Positions 42,827 to 53,530 of a stretch of 64,000 nt of DNA are shown here, one piece after another. The DNA comes from Zizania palustris. Taxonomy: Eukaryota > Streptophyta > Magnoliopsida > Poales > Poaceae. The stretch is taken from assembly GCA_019279435.1 (NCBI GenBank), contig JAAALK010000285.1, positions 31,156,371 through 31,220,370 of the forward strand. The letters are read 5' to 3'. Below the pieces are notes generated by a model. It was not told the DNA's origin, did not search any database, and saw only the letters and a list, made by a program, of their open reading frames with translations. A program made the position numbers and the translations under genes. The stretch's first letter is position 1. The number at the start of each line of letters is the position of its first letter.

Positions 42827-43831
42827 ATGGAGGTGAAGAGGCACAAGAACTACGCAGATGGCAAGGTCCTCAACAAGAAGAGGAACTACACGCAATTCCA
42901 CCTAGAGCTAGGGTAACCCAATTTCTCCTCCACATATGCTTGATCTGCGGCACGATGTACGCCCATGGGAATGATGATTACGAGAAGGTTCACAAGGCAT
43001 TCCACAAGAATTACTTCAATGGTCTCTTGTTCAAGATGTTAGACCGATTGTTTTGTGAATTGCATTTTTATGTTCATCTTCTGCTACATTTTCTGTGATG
43101 TCTGGACATGGGGCGAGGGTGGGCGGAGCTAAAGTCTAGGATACTAACAACTGGTATTAGAGTCAACATTGTCATTTCTACTTAGGGGGATTCTTAGGGG
43201 GTGGGATGTTAGGGCGTCTAAGCCAAGGCGTTGCTGGCAAACTTTAGTCTCACCTCACTCATGGAAGGGGGCTACGAATCCTTTATAAGGGAGAGTAGCC
43301 ATCCTCCCGTTAAGGCGATCTTTTAATATGAAGAGGGCTCTCCGCTTGTAAGGGTACATTGAATACGCCTAAACGTCTAAATGTAGGGAGAGGGTGGGTG
43401 GGTCTAAAGCTTGGGGCACTAATCCCCATATGACAAGCATCTGCAATATATTTGTACCAACGGGTAAAGAATCATTTTCATTGCATAGGTTTACCTGTTC
43501 ATATCTAGTCAGAGGATAGTGGGATGCATTGTTGTGGAACCAGCACATAAAGTTATTCCATGTTCAGCAGCAGAAAATTGTAGAGATCTGCCTGTTGATA
43601 TAATTGAATCAAGCAAAGTAAACAATACATTAGAGTTCGGGAAATCAGTTTTAGGAGGGAAGTCTTAAAATGGCGTGATCACGGAGACAATAACAAAGAA
43701 GAATACCGAGATCCTGGTGATATAATCTATGAAGAGGAAGTTGTTCCTGCACTTTGTGGATTTCGAGCCATCAGGGTTATGCCATCACACAGAAGAAAGC
43801 GAGTAGGGTAACAACTAATGGATGTTGCAAG
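42827..43831 (+). pseudogene. CTF7/ECO1 (ESCO) cohesin N-acetyltransferase gene fragment
   Basis: A first exon from ATG 42827 reads NYADGKVLNKKRNYTQFHLE, then a TAA, then PNFLLHICLICGTMYAHGND and KVHKAFHKNYFNG. This is the C2H2-type zinc finger of ECO1/CTF7 proteins. After an intron (about 43050-43490, holding a TRIM-like element) come VYLFISSQRIVGCIVVEPAH and LEFGK, a frameshift near 43642, then SFRREVLKWRDHGDN, EEEVVPALCGFRAIRVMPSH, RRKRVG, a TAA, and QLMDVAR. That is the acetyltransferase core. A GTAAGT donor follows at 43832 and G1 inserts 13 bp later. The family acetylates cohesin SMC3 in S phase. Two stops and a shift make this a dead or non-functional copy. Confidence 0.85.
43099..43424 (+). 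mobile_element. TRIM-like miniature LTR element in a CTF7-like intron
   Basis: A 3' LTR candidate runs TGTTAGGGCGTC (43207) to about 43424, with a CTTTATAAGG box. A GATTCTTAGGGGGTGGGA purine tract stands directly before it. An initiator-tRNA-like primer site, TGGTATTAGAGTC, is at 43152-43164. The 50 bp before that site (43099-43149) match the LTR end (GAGGGTGGGYGG, CTAAAG, CACTAA/TACTAACA). The 5' LTR is therefore truncated. The interior is only about 55 bp and codes for nothing, as in TRIMs. Confidence 0.6.
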
Positions 43832-43844
43832 GTAAGTTTTAAGT

Positions 43845-45120
43845 TGTTGACACTAAAATCTCCCGACAAAGTGCCAAACGTCACTAACGTCGATTCGGCG
43901 ATCCAAAAGCGCGTAGATATTTAGGGGTGGCCGACTAAACGTCACACGATGCTGACGCCGCGTTCAGACGACCCTTAACAATGACAAAGGGGTGTATGGG
44001 TGGAGTCGCCAAGCAATTAAATCACACCACAGGGATGTGATCCAATTGGCCGAATTGTGAAGGGAGAAATCAAACCGACCAAAAGGGGGCTATTTAGACA
44101 GAAGTAAAGCCAGTGGTCAGACCATCGGTGGTGAAAGGGATTGTGGTCGGATCGCTGCGCAACGTCAGTCAGACCGACTATGTGTCGTAGGTCAAACCAA
44201 CGCATGCTGGCATGGTTCAATCAGACCGACCATGCACCGTCGGTCAGACCAAAGTGGTAAATGGGGTCACCTCGAGTTTCCCAGCATGCGTGATGACGCC
44301 GCCGGCACGGTCCGGTCAAACCAATGAGAAGTCATCGGTCAAACTGACAGTTAGGGCAATGACAACCCCAAGCCCCCAACGGACATCCTATTGGTGGTCG
44401 CTCGGTGCAAGGATTCTTGGTGATGAAGATGGACTCCTCTGCCTCTGTAAAACACCCCTGTAAAACACCAAAAATTAGAAGTAATTTGACCTAGAGACCG
44501 AATTACCTATAAAAACCGAAAGAACCCGATAAAAACCGATAGAACCCGCCATCGGTCAGACCAAAGTGGTAAATGGGGTCGCCTCGAGTTTCCCAGCATG
44601 CGTGATGACGCCGCCGGCACGGTCCGGTCAAACCGATGAGAAGTCATCGGTCAAACTGATAGTTGGGGCAATGACAACCCCAAGCCCCCAACGGACATCC
44701 TATTGGTGGTCGCTCGGTGCAAGGATTCTTGGTGATGAAGATGGACTCCTCTGCCTCTGTAAAACACCCCTGTAAAACACCAAAAATTAGAAGTAATTTG
44801 GCCTAGAGACCGAATTACTTATAAAAACCGACAGAACCCGATAAAAACTGATAGAACCCGATAAAAATCTGTTACGGGGATTAAACGGATGATTCACAAG
44901 CAAATCAACAAGGATTACTACGATTACGACACGATGAACGAATTGTTTACAGTGCAAACCAACAAAGATGGGTGTTATGGCTACTCCTAGGGAAAGGAAG
45001 GGTATAATAACGATTCATGTGATAGATTCAATCTATTAGGGTTTTTTGGATGTGTCCGTTTGAATCGGCATTGCCCCTATATTTATAGGGGGTGGTCTTG
45101 TCGTTCCTGGGCTTGAATCT
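43845..45120 (-). mobile_element. G1 gypsy element: left part of its 3' LTR
   Basis: It starts TGTTGACACTAAAATCTC and runs to 45120, where G2 was inserted. The remainder is 60847-61089, giving an LTR of about 1519 bp. The TATAAATA box is the complement of 45080-45087. CGGTCAGACC motifs are frequent from 44100 on. The insertion point is 13 bp into an intron of the CTF7-like gene. The ORFs at 44212 and 44566 are the same frame in a duplicated segment and are not genes. Confidence 0.9.
44238..44861. repeat. 312-bp tandem duplication inside the G1 LTR
   Basis: ATCGGTCAGACCAAAGTGGT opens each copy, about 44239 and 44551, and AAAGTGGTAAATGGGG is at 44251 and 44563. Copies differ at only a few sites, so the duplication is recent relative to the element. 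Each copy ends in short ATAAAAACCGATAGAACCCG repeats, which probably mediated it. Confidence 0.92.
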
Positions 45121-46309
45121 TGTTGACACTAAAACCTGTCGATCAAAAATCCAATACACTGACCCGATTCGACGATCCAAAAGCTTATGGATACTTAGAG
45201 ATAACCCTAAGCATGACACGACGCCAACGTCGCGTTACGATGACCCTTGATAGTAACAAGGGAGGGTGGAGTCACCAGGAAATTAAACAATATAAAATTT
45301 TATTTAACTAACCGAGTTGTAGATAAAACAACAAACCGGCCAATTTAGGGTCCAGTTAAACCAAAGGTAAATTGGTGGTCAGACCAGCCAAGACGGGCCA
45401 GTCAAATCGATGCTAGGCCATCGGTCGGACCGACGGTGTGGAGGGTCTAGCCGAAGGGGGTCTACGGCCTAAGCTAGGAAGGGGGTCCAAAGTGGGGCCT
45501 CCGGAGTGTGTCGCAAAGACAACTAAAGTGGGCTTCAGTATTCTCAACAGTTAGACTGGCGCCAAAGTTCAGACCGGAGGGCGCGACAATTTCGAAGGGT
45601 GGTCTCTGGAGTCTGCTGCGAAGCATTCCCGAATCCCTCTACAAAGTTTGGTTGGACTGGCCTCGTGCCGCCGGTCATACCGCTGCGTGCCGACTCATTA
45701 GATGACGGCGTGGCATGGACTGGTGAGACCAGGGTAATACCTCATGTCAGACTGATAGCTCCTGAACGTTGGTCTTCGGGGCTTCGGCGACCGTTTTGTC
45801 AAAGGTGAATTGATGTAGAGGATTTTGAAGAAGAATATGGAGATGAAAACACTGCAAAAACATCAAAAGATGAGAGGCAATTCGGCCAAGAGACCGAATT
45901 ACCGATAAAAACCGATAAAAAATTTGTTACTTAGATTGAATGGGTGATTCACATGCGAATCAATAAGGCTTACCGTGATTACGACGCGGTAGACAGATGG
46001 TTTGCAGTGCAAACCAACAAAGATGGATGTGCTAAACTAATCCTAGGGCAAGGAAGTAGATTGAAAAGTAAAGGTACGAATCAAGGTAATAATAAATTGG
46101 ATCTATTAGGATTTTGGGGGGGTGCTCCTTGAATCGGCATTGCCCCTATATTTATAGGGGTTGGACATGACGTGTGTGGGCTTAATCCCTACTATAATTT
46201 GACTTAGGTAGAAGTACAAGTCATTAAGAATTAATTAGGGATAAAATCTAACTGAAATCAGCAAATATTAATTGGACTCAGACTAGGCCGGCCAGACTGG
46301 GCCTACGTG
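45121..46309 (-). mobile_element. G2 3' LTR, left part
   Basis: It starts TGTTGACACTAAAACCTG. It continues at 51891-51999 after the CACTA insert (total about 1298 bp) and ends CTATCAACA. The promoter box is the complement of 46149-46156. The ORFs at 45028-46132 are LTR shadows. Confidence 0.92.
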
Positions 46310-46340
46310 CACTACTAGAAAACCCCCCTGTAGCTACGCC
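46310..46340 (+). repeat. CACTA left terminal inverted repeat
   Basis: CACTACTAGAAAACCCCCCT then GTAGCTACGC. It pairs with 51860-51890. Confidence 0.93.
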
Positions 46341-47005
46341 ATAGTAGTAACGCCATGTAAAAGCATCTCTACATCCACATATAAAGATGCTTGTTGACAC
46401 GATTTTGAAAGCATGTCAGATTGTTATGATAATAGATGTGCTTATACTGTTACGAATCATACGAACATATTTTTTGACACGCTACTGAAGTCATCTCAAA
46501 ATGACACGACGTTAGACACAATTTAAAGCATCATTATCACATAGAGACGTTGTAAAGTGTATCAAACATTTGTTTATACGTAGGTATAGATGCTTTCTAA
46601 CTTGATTAGAAAAGCGTATTGAATTGATACAAAGTTTAACATGCTGTCATTCCACAAATAGCATGTAGATTAGTTGTAAATCGTATCAAATAACCATCAA
46701 TAGAAAATGACACGAACATAAACACGCTTTGAAGTGTCATTATCCTCTTTACACATTTTAAAGGATATCAAACAATTGTTTGTAATCATGCATTGTGAAT
46801 GATGAAGAAATAATATATTTGATATGGTAAAAAATACAACTATGTACCATATATAACATATTGTTATCATATAACCATTGACAAGACAGATGTGCTCAGA
46901 AAAAATATTATTCAGAATGAATAAATTAAATAAGTTATATTATATATGTACATGCTAAAAAACATATACAAATAAGTTGTGTGCACTGAAATAAAAATAT
47001 AAAAT

Positions 47006-47080
47006 GTTGAACCTCCTGGGATTCGAACTCTTGTCAGTAGCATTAGAGGCATATGAGAAAGCCATTGAGCTACCAACACA
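47006..47080 (-). ncRNA. tRNA-like sequence with pol III A and B boxes (pseudo-tRNA)
   Basis: The minus strand contains TAGCTCAATGG (A-box-like) and, about 45 bases later, GAGTTCGAATCCC (B-box-like), spaced as in a tRNA. The acceptor ends (TGTGTTGG and GGAGGTTC) do not pair well, so a working tRNA is unlikely. It lies about 25 bp before the transposase TATA box. A tRNA-derived relic, SINE head or chance are all possible. Confidence 0.35.
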
Positions 47081-47105
47081 TTTGTCTTTTATTACCTGGT
47101 CAGAG

Positions 47106-47115
47106 TATATAAATA
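47106..47115 (+). promoter_or_regulatory. TATA box of the CACTA transposase gene
   Basis: TATATAAATA, about 50 bp before a likely transcript start. A non-coding first exon (to about 47480) is followed by GTAGGT and a 610-bp intron-like stretch that ends TTCTTACATAG just before the ATG at 48100. The Pro/Ser-rich ORFs at 47207-47485 are probably leader sequence. Confidence 0.6.
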
Positions 47116-48099
47116 GACATATCTTCAGCTACCATATACACCCACAACACAAATCAACAATATTCTCAAATTGAGTTTGTGTTGCCGCTGACACGCCGCA
47201 CCACCCGTGCACGCCGCTGCCGATGACTTCTCCTCCATCGACTGTTGCAGCCTCCTCTCAGGCACCATCGGTAGGCTACACTCCGTCGCCTCCCATCCCA
47301 CCGTCAACCACTGCCTCTCTGTCGACACTCGCCGCCTCCCATCCCACCAATGCCTCCCATCCCGCCGCCTCCCCCCATCGCGCTACTGCGTGCCCCTGCC
47401 TCCCATCACATGTCGTCACTCTTATGCGCCTAGAACTCACAAGCTACATTCATCCTCTCATGAATACATAGGCTACATAAGGTAGGTCCGATCCTATCCC
47501 TTCTTTTCTTCTTCTCTAAGTTCTTTTCATTTTTTGCAATGTACACCGGTTGCTGCCTACTTGTGTAGATTTAAACATTGTAATCATATACAGTGCAGTG
47601 TGCAATACTGCAATTTTGTCTATTGTTAGGCTTTCAAACTTGTACTCAATCAATTGTTTGACATAATAGGTTCAGTTGGTACTTGGCATATGTGTTGTTA
47701 TTCTTGTGTTGTTTGTTTACTTGTTGTGTGACTGTTAAATTTGTAGATTGATGGATAGTAATAGTAGATCAGAATTTGATGGCAAAGGATGCATCAATTG
47801 TTTTTCTCTAGTGCTAGTTTGATTGTTAAAAAAATGAACACTTGAACTTGTCTTGATTTTCTATTTAATTATATCATATTTTCATGTGAGGATGCTATTG
47901 CCTGAAAACACTTATCTATGTATGTGTACAATCATGGTGTAGTGCATATGGCTATAGATGGTATGTGTATGATATGATTGAGCTTCCTTGTTATTTGTTG
48001 TAGTGGTTTGATTTCTTGAAGCATAAGCTGTAATGTAACTGTTTTTTAAATTAAGCATGATTTGTTTGAGTTAAATTCCACATGTTCTTACATAGGGTG

Positions 48100-48990
48100 A
48101 TGGATAGAAGTTGGATGAAAAAATCAAGACGGGAGACTGCATATGAAGATGGTGTTGAGGAATTTTTGACTTTTGCTTATCGGGACCTTCCACCTTACAG
48201 CAAGATATTGTGTCGATGTAAAAAGTGCAAGAATAGAATAAACCAGACTCATGATGAAGTTAAGGCACATCTGAGGTGTGACAGTATTCTTCAAGGTTAT
48301 ACCTCTTGGGTTCATCATTGTGAGAATTATGACAGACCAACAATTGCATTTGATGATGTGCCTAATATCACCACATTGTCTGCCACGAGTATAGTACAAG
48401 GTCACCGGGATGGAGGATTGGATAGCATGGAAGAACTACTACATGCTACATTTGGTAGGGCTGCAGGAATGCTTGAAGGTGAAGCAGATGATTTTCAAGC
48501 AAGTTTTGCAAGTATGGAACATAATGCCTCAGAGGATATTAATGTGAATTCAAGTGAAGGCGATGATTCGAGGAGGGATCATAATATATATGCAAGATTC
48601 TTAAAGGATGCGCACGTAAGGTTATACCCTGATTGTAAGTACTCAAGGTTGTCATTTTTGGTGCACTTATATCACTTGAAGTGCTTACATGGTTGGTCAC
48701 AAGAATCATTTGCATCACTATTAAGCCTACTATCTGTCGTGCTACCTCATGAAGAAAATCTGCCTAAGACATATTATGAAGTGAAGAAAATCATCCATGG
48801 ACTAGGTCTTGATTATGTGAAAATCCATGCTTGCCCCAAAGATTGCATGCTTTTAGAGGTGAACATGCCAAAAACGATGTTTGCCATGTGTGCGGGAGCT
48901 CTTGTTGGAAAGTTGTTAAAGAGAATGCCTCATCAGCTAAACCAAAGGGGAAAAGGAAACCAACAAAAGTGTTACGGTATTTTCCATTGA
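48100..48990 (+). pseudogene. CACTA transposase, N-terminal transposase-associated domain
   Basis: The ATG at 48100 opens MDRSWMKKSRRETAYEDGVE, then CRCKKCKNRINQTHDEVKAH, LRCDSILQGYTSWVHHCE. This is the zinc-containing transposase-associated domain that precedes TNP2. An acidic spacer and HLKCLHGWSQESFASLLSLL, LGLDYVKIHACPKDC follow. Near 48840-48870 the frame slips: TNP2-like EHAKNDVCHVCGSSCWKV continues in another frame, while this frame runs on to a stop at 48990. The start is supported by the 3' splice site directly upstream. Confidence 0.88.
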
Positions 48991-50210
48991 TACCTAGGAT
49001 CCAGAGGTTATTTTCAACTACGAAAACTTTAGATGATATGCGATGGCATGAGGAGGCCCGAACAAAAGATGGAAAACTATGACATCTAGCAGATGGTGAA
49101 GCTTGGAAAGAATTTAGCGAAAGGCATCCTGAATTTGCAGTAGATGCTCGAAATGTACGCCTTGGTCTTGCAAGTGATGGATTTAACCCCTTTGGGAATC
49201 AGAATCTGAAGCACAGTACATGGCCAGTAATGCTCGTTCCTTACAACCTACCACCTTGGATCTGCCTAAAGCAAACATTTTTCATGTTGTCAATGATCAT
49301 CCCTGGACCAGATTCTCCTGGTAATGATATAGATGTATATTTGCAGCCCCTGATTGATGAGCTTTTACTGTTGTGGGATGGAGTTGAAACATTTGATGCC
49401 TCTTCGAAAAAAGAGTTCCATCTCTGAGCTGCACTTTTGTGGACTATAAATGATTTTCCAGCATTAGGTTTCCTAAGTGGATGGAGCACAGGTGGTACAT
49501 ATGCCTGTCCTGCTTGTGGTCCAGCGACAAAATCATTTGGCCTGAAGCATGGTAAAAAGTCATGCTATATGGGTCATCGTCGATGGTTGCCAGAAAATAA
49601 CAGACACCGAAGGCAAAGGATGCAGTTTGATGGCTCCATAGAGACTGAAATTGCACCTAAAACAATGAGTGTCAACACTATTCTTAAAATGTTAGAAGGG
49701 AGAGAGTTTGTGCTAGGGAAAAAGGTGAGTATAGCAAAGAAGGACAACAATAAAACCAACAATAAGGAAGTGGCAGATGAAAGTGCTAAGAAACGCAAGC
49801 GTAAAACAAAAGGACAAAATAATGAGTCAAATGGGAGTGTTAGTAAGGAGGTGAAGAATCCTACAGATTGGTTGAAAAAGAGGTCAGTGTTCTTTAATCT
49901 ACCATATTGGGAACAGAATAGATTAAGACACAATCTAGACGTAATGCACTTAGAGAAAAATGTGAGCGACAACTTTATCTCGACTTTGTTAGCTATTTGT
50001 CATAAAACAAAGGATGATCTTAATGCACGACTAGATTTAGTTGAACTTAGAATTCGAGAGGATCTTCATCCTGTTGTACATAATGATGGAAAGCAGACGC
50101 TTCCTAATGCACATTTTACCATGTCTAGAGAGAAAAAGGAGATCCTTTGCTCAGTAATTAAAACCTTAGGACCCCTGATGGATATGCATCAAACATATCT
50201 AGGTGTGTGA
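48831..50210 (+). pseudogene. CACTA transposase, TNP2 catalytic part
   Basis: It reads VLRYFPLIPRIQRLFSTTKT, MRWHEEARTKDGKL, stop (TGA 49080), HLADGEAWKEF, GLASDGFNPFGNQNLKHSTW, LVPYNLPPWICLK, PGNDIDVYLQPLIDELLLLW, stop (TGA 49425), ALLWTINDFPALGFLSGWST, ACPACGPATKSFGLKHGKK, YMGHRRWLP, SVFFNLPYWEQNRLRHNLDV and MHLEKNVSDNFISTLL to TGA at 50208. This is the TNP2 domain nearly complete. Both internal stops stand where relatives have an Arg codon, which a CGA-to-TGA change would explain. The product would cut the CACTA termini. Confidence 0.93.
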
Positions 50211-51525
50211 ACATGAAAGACTTTATATTAAGTGGACTTAAGAGTCATGACAATCATGTTTTACTACATGACATTTTACCGATGGCACTCTGATCCTGTT
50301 ACCCTAGCAAAGATGTCATGAGGATAGTTGTTGAACTATCTAATTTCTTCAAGATGTTGTGCTCCAAAGTGATAGATGTTGATGAGTTGGGAAAGCTTCA
50401 AGAGAGTATTGTGATGACACTATGTGATATGGAAAAAACTTTCCTCCATCATTTTTTACTGTGAGCGTGCATTTGATGGTGCATTTGGTAGAAGAAGTTA
50501 AACATGGTGCCCTGTTTAGTACCGATGGATGTATCCCATGGAAAGGTATGAAACTTCATTTAGTTTGCACTGTTGTTGTCAATAAATCATTTTGACAACT
50601 TACACATGTTCATAATTGCATATTTGCATATAGGTTTTTTGTTCGGCTAAAGGCACTTGTCAAGAATAGAGCTCACCCAGAAGGATCAATTGCTAAAGGA
50701 TATTGCATGGAGGAATGCTTGGACTTTTGTTCAAGATTATTAGAAGGAACTACTCGTCTTACTAGGCCATCTGGAAATCCTGAATCTTCTCATGAAAAAG
50801 GGCTTTTACTTGTTTGAAAGTGCTGGTGAACCAATTGGAAAGTGTATTGTGGTCAACGTTGATAAGCATCTTCTTGTTCAGGCACACTGATATGTCTTGC
50901 GACATTTCAATGAACTTGAGGATTTACGTAGGTCTGTTCTTATATTTCTCCATGTTTTGGTTATTTTGTAGTAACTTATTGATGACATGACACTGATTCG
51001 ATTCTTGTAGAGAGTTCTTGGAAGAGGAGAAAAGCAAGTTGGGGCCATCAACCAATTTGACACCTTGTTCCATTGAGAAGTTGATCGATGAACACTTTCT
51101 TGATTGGTTAGAGCAAAAGGTGTGTACATCTTAAATTGGTGCATTTTATGCACACACCATTAATTAATAGCTGAAATGGATATAATTAAATGCATTTGTA
51201 CAAACTGGTTATCCTAGGGGATGGAAAAAGCATAACGGCAAAGGTTAGAGCATTGGTTGCTAAACCTAGCAGATATGGTGTGAGATGTAGTGGATTCACT
51301 ATTAATGGTTTTAGGTTCCACACTATGAGCCATGAGGCTGCACGCTTGACACAGAATAGTGGTATAGTGAACATCACACATGATGGTGTGCATTATTATT
51401 GTAGATTGTCAGATATAATTGAATTGTCAAATGACTCATCATCTGCCACGTCACGTGCCACATCATTTGCCACGTCACGTTCCGCGCTCTACAAATTCGT
51501 CTCTATACTTATTACTGCGCAATAA
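50211..51525 (+). pseudogene. CACTA transposase, C-terminal DUF4218- and DUF4216-like exons
   Basis: Blocks in order: MKDFILSGLKSHDNHVLLHD ILPMAL (50212 on) and HLMVHLVEEVKHGALFSTDG (50470-50530), as in DUF4218; LVKNRAHPEGSIAKGYCMEE (50650-50720); EFLEEEKSKLGPSTN (51010); and ALVAKPSRYGVRCSGFTING FRFHT with VHYYCRLSDIIELS (51250-51430), as in DUF4216. Gaps have GT-AG-like edges (for example GTATGAAAC at 50545 and the TAG before 50640). A few stops are present. The 3' end carries three copies of GCCACGTCAC-like words. Confidence 0.75.
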
Positions 51526-51859
51526 GGCGTCCTTATAAAACAAATCTATATTATTAGACATGATTTGTATATGTATCTATAAATTGTATCTACATTTATT
51601 AACGTGAATGAAATGTCACAATACTATGTAACTACACCACTACAGATGTTTTATACATGTGTCTAATAAATTGTATATAAATTTATAGATATGCAAATAA
51701 CGTGTTTATAGACTGTCTCTTTCTTTCATAGCAACACATAAATAATTCATCTCTACAAGGTCTAACGCGGTACGTACGAAGACGCTTCTAACACGCTTTA
51801 TGAACGCGTGTCTATATTGATATAGAGATGAAATAAAGCATGTCTACACCCTAATTCTT

Positions 51860-51890
51860 GCGTAGCTATAGGGGGAGTTTTCTATTAGTG
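51860..51890 (-). repeat. CACTA right terminal inverted repeat
   Basis: Plus strand GCGTAGCTATAGGGGGAGTT then TTCTATTAGTG, ending at 51890. Confidence 0.93.
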
Positions 51891-51999
51891 ATGGCCGGTT
51901 GGACTGGCCTGTACTAGGTCTAGCATATTTTTGGCCCAAAATTACCAAAATCAATATTTTGACAATTTCGACCATTTATGACATTTTTTTCTATCAACA
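51891..51999 (-). mobile_element. G2 3' LTR, right part
   Basis: It resumes the LTR after CACTA and ends CTATCAACA. Directly right of it, the minus strand reads the purine-rich CCAAAACGCACAGGGCATG, the G2 polypurine tract. Confidence 0.9.
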
Positions 52000-52099
52000 C
52001 ATGCCCTGTGCGTTTTGGCAAACATTAGTGAGCCAAAAGCACGAACGAGCTAAGGGCGATATACTCCATATCGACCTTTTGACACTTCAAGCGTTTTGC

Positions 52100-53170
52100 C
52101 ACACACATGGGAAGTACTTTTTCAAATACCTACCATTCAAAGCTCTACAAAATCGCTCTCCTTGTAGAGACTCTAACAAATATGTATTACCTGGAGCGAT
52201 TTCAACAACTCTAAAAGGACCTTCCCAACTAATAATCATTTACCAAACATTCTGCTTTTAGTGCCTAAAGGCAAAATCGTCTTCCAAACCAAGTCACCAA
52301 CTTGAAATGATTTTGCATTCACCTTCTTATTATAAGCTCTAGCCACTCTTCTCTTGTCTCTTTCTATTGCCTCTAGAGCTCTCAACCTATTATCGGTCAT
52401 TTCTTCCAAATTTTCCTTTAAGAGAACTTCATAATCGCTGACCAATAAGTCATCTTGCTTAAGCAACCTCAAAGAGCCAAGATTCACCTATATGGGTAAA
52501 ATGGCTTCTTGTACATACACCAACTCATATGGAATTACCTTGGTGGCGCCATGCTTTGAAACTCTACATGCCCATAATGCTTCAGAAAGCACTTCATGCC
52601 ACCTTCTAGGAAACTCTTCAATCTTTTTCTTAATAAGCTTAATCACAGTTTTATTACTAGACTCGGCTTCACCATTGTCCTGAGCATAGTATGGTGAAGA
52701 GTTTATCAACTTTATACCATAAGATTCGGTAAAATCACACACCTATTTAGAAACAAATGAAGCACCCTAATATGTAGTAAGAGTTTGGGGAATAATGAAT
52801 CTATGTATAATGTGCTTCAAGATAAAATCGATTACCTCATTTTGTGTCATGTTCTTGAGAGGCACGTCCTCATTCCACTTGGTGAAGCAATCCATAGCCA
52901 TCAACATGAACTGATGCCCTTTTGAAGAGGAAGGATACATTTGGCCGATGAAGTTCAAGGTCCAACCTCAGAATAACCATTGTTTGATAATATGATTAAG
53001 CAAAGACGCTGGATCAAGCTGAACATTAACAAACCTCTGACATGCTTCACATCCTCTATAATATTTAAAACAGTCCTCAATCATAGTCGGCCAATAAAAA
53101 CACGCTCTTTTGAGCATCCAACTCATTTTCTGGGCCGACTGATCAGTACCACAAAGACCTTCATCTACTT
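52100..53170 (-). pseudogene. pol: G2 integrase
   Basis: The minus frame has the finger (EGLCGTDQSAQKMSWML, the usual His is Asp; then CEACQRF), GWTLNFIGQMYPSSSKGHQF, MAMDCFTKWNED (first Asp), and PQTLTTY followed by TAG where the second catalytic Asp belongs. It continues INSSPYYAQDNGEAESSNKT (the Glu), WHEVLSEALWACRVSKHGAT and the C-terminal WEGPFRVVEIAPGNTYLLES, ending near 52107. Loss of the finger His and second Asp plus three stops mark it inactive. Confidence 0.92.
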
Positions 53171-53390
53171 CACCTACAACAAGTCATCAAGCAAAACAGA
53201 TGTGAATACCTGTCACTGAACATTCTGATCAACCCGCTTACAAGGATCTCTCAAATATTAAATAATTAGAGTCCTCCAGTCATCTTCGTGATTCTCTGAA
53301 TTACTCGCCAAATTCTCACTTGAATTGGAGTTCAAATTATTAATCTCAACTTGCCCACTGAGTCCTAGAATTTCCTGACACGGGGCGGTC

Positions 53391-53530
53391 AGACCGGCCA
53401 TTGAGGGCTAGTCAGACTGACCATTGCCGGACGGCTGGCACAGGGCGGTCAGACCGACCTGACATAGCTGGTCAAACCGGCCAAGTACTTGTGGTCAGAC
53501 CATCCTAATAGCGACGGTCAAACCGAAGTC
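53391..53530. repeat. CGGTCAGACCG palindrome cluster between G2 RNase H and integrase
   Basis: Perfect 11-bp copies at 53396-53406 and 53456-53466, plus CTAGTCAGACTGACC, CTGGTCAAACCGGCC, TGGTCAGACCATCC and ACGGTCAAACCG. The core has 5-bp inverted arms around a central A. The same motif is dense in the LTRs of this family. Confidence 0.92.

Larger units (their letters stand above)
46310..51890 (+). mobile_element. CACTA (En/Spm) transposon, 5.58 kb
   Basis: The termini are CACTACTAGAAAACCCCCCT at the left and, reversed, CACTAATAGAAAACTCCCCC at the right; both continue TRTAGCTACGC, about 30 bp of inverted repeat. Flanking triplets are GTG and ATG (one change from a 3-bp duplication). Inside are a promoter, an intron-containing leader and a broken TNP2-type transposase on the plus strand. 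AT-rich subterminal regions (46340-46980 and 51540-51860) hold many short GACACG/ACGCTT-like words, as expected for CACTA subterminal repeats. It interrupts the G2 LTR. Confidence 0.95.

Noticed and set aside
44212..44775. Two similar short ORFs, apparent gene duplication
   Set aside because: Both lie in the 312-bp duplicated LTR segment.
47207..47485. Pro/Ser-rich ORFs upstream of the CACTA transposase
   Set aside because: They fit a leader exon before a splice donor; no conserved domain.
51440..51485. CCACGTCAC repeats as a G-box regulatory site
   Set aside because: They lie at the 3' end of the transposase coding region; no promoter context is visible.
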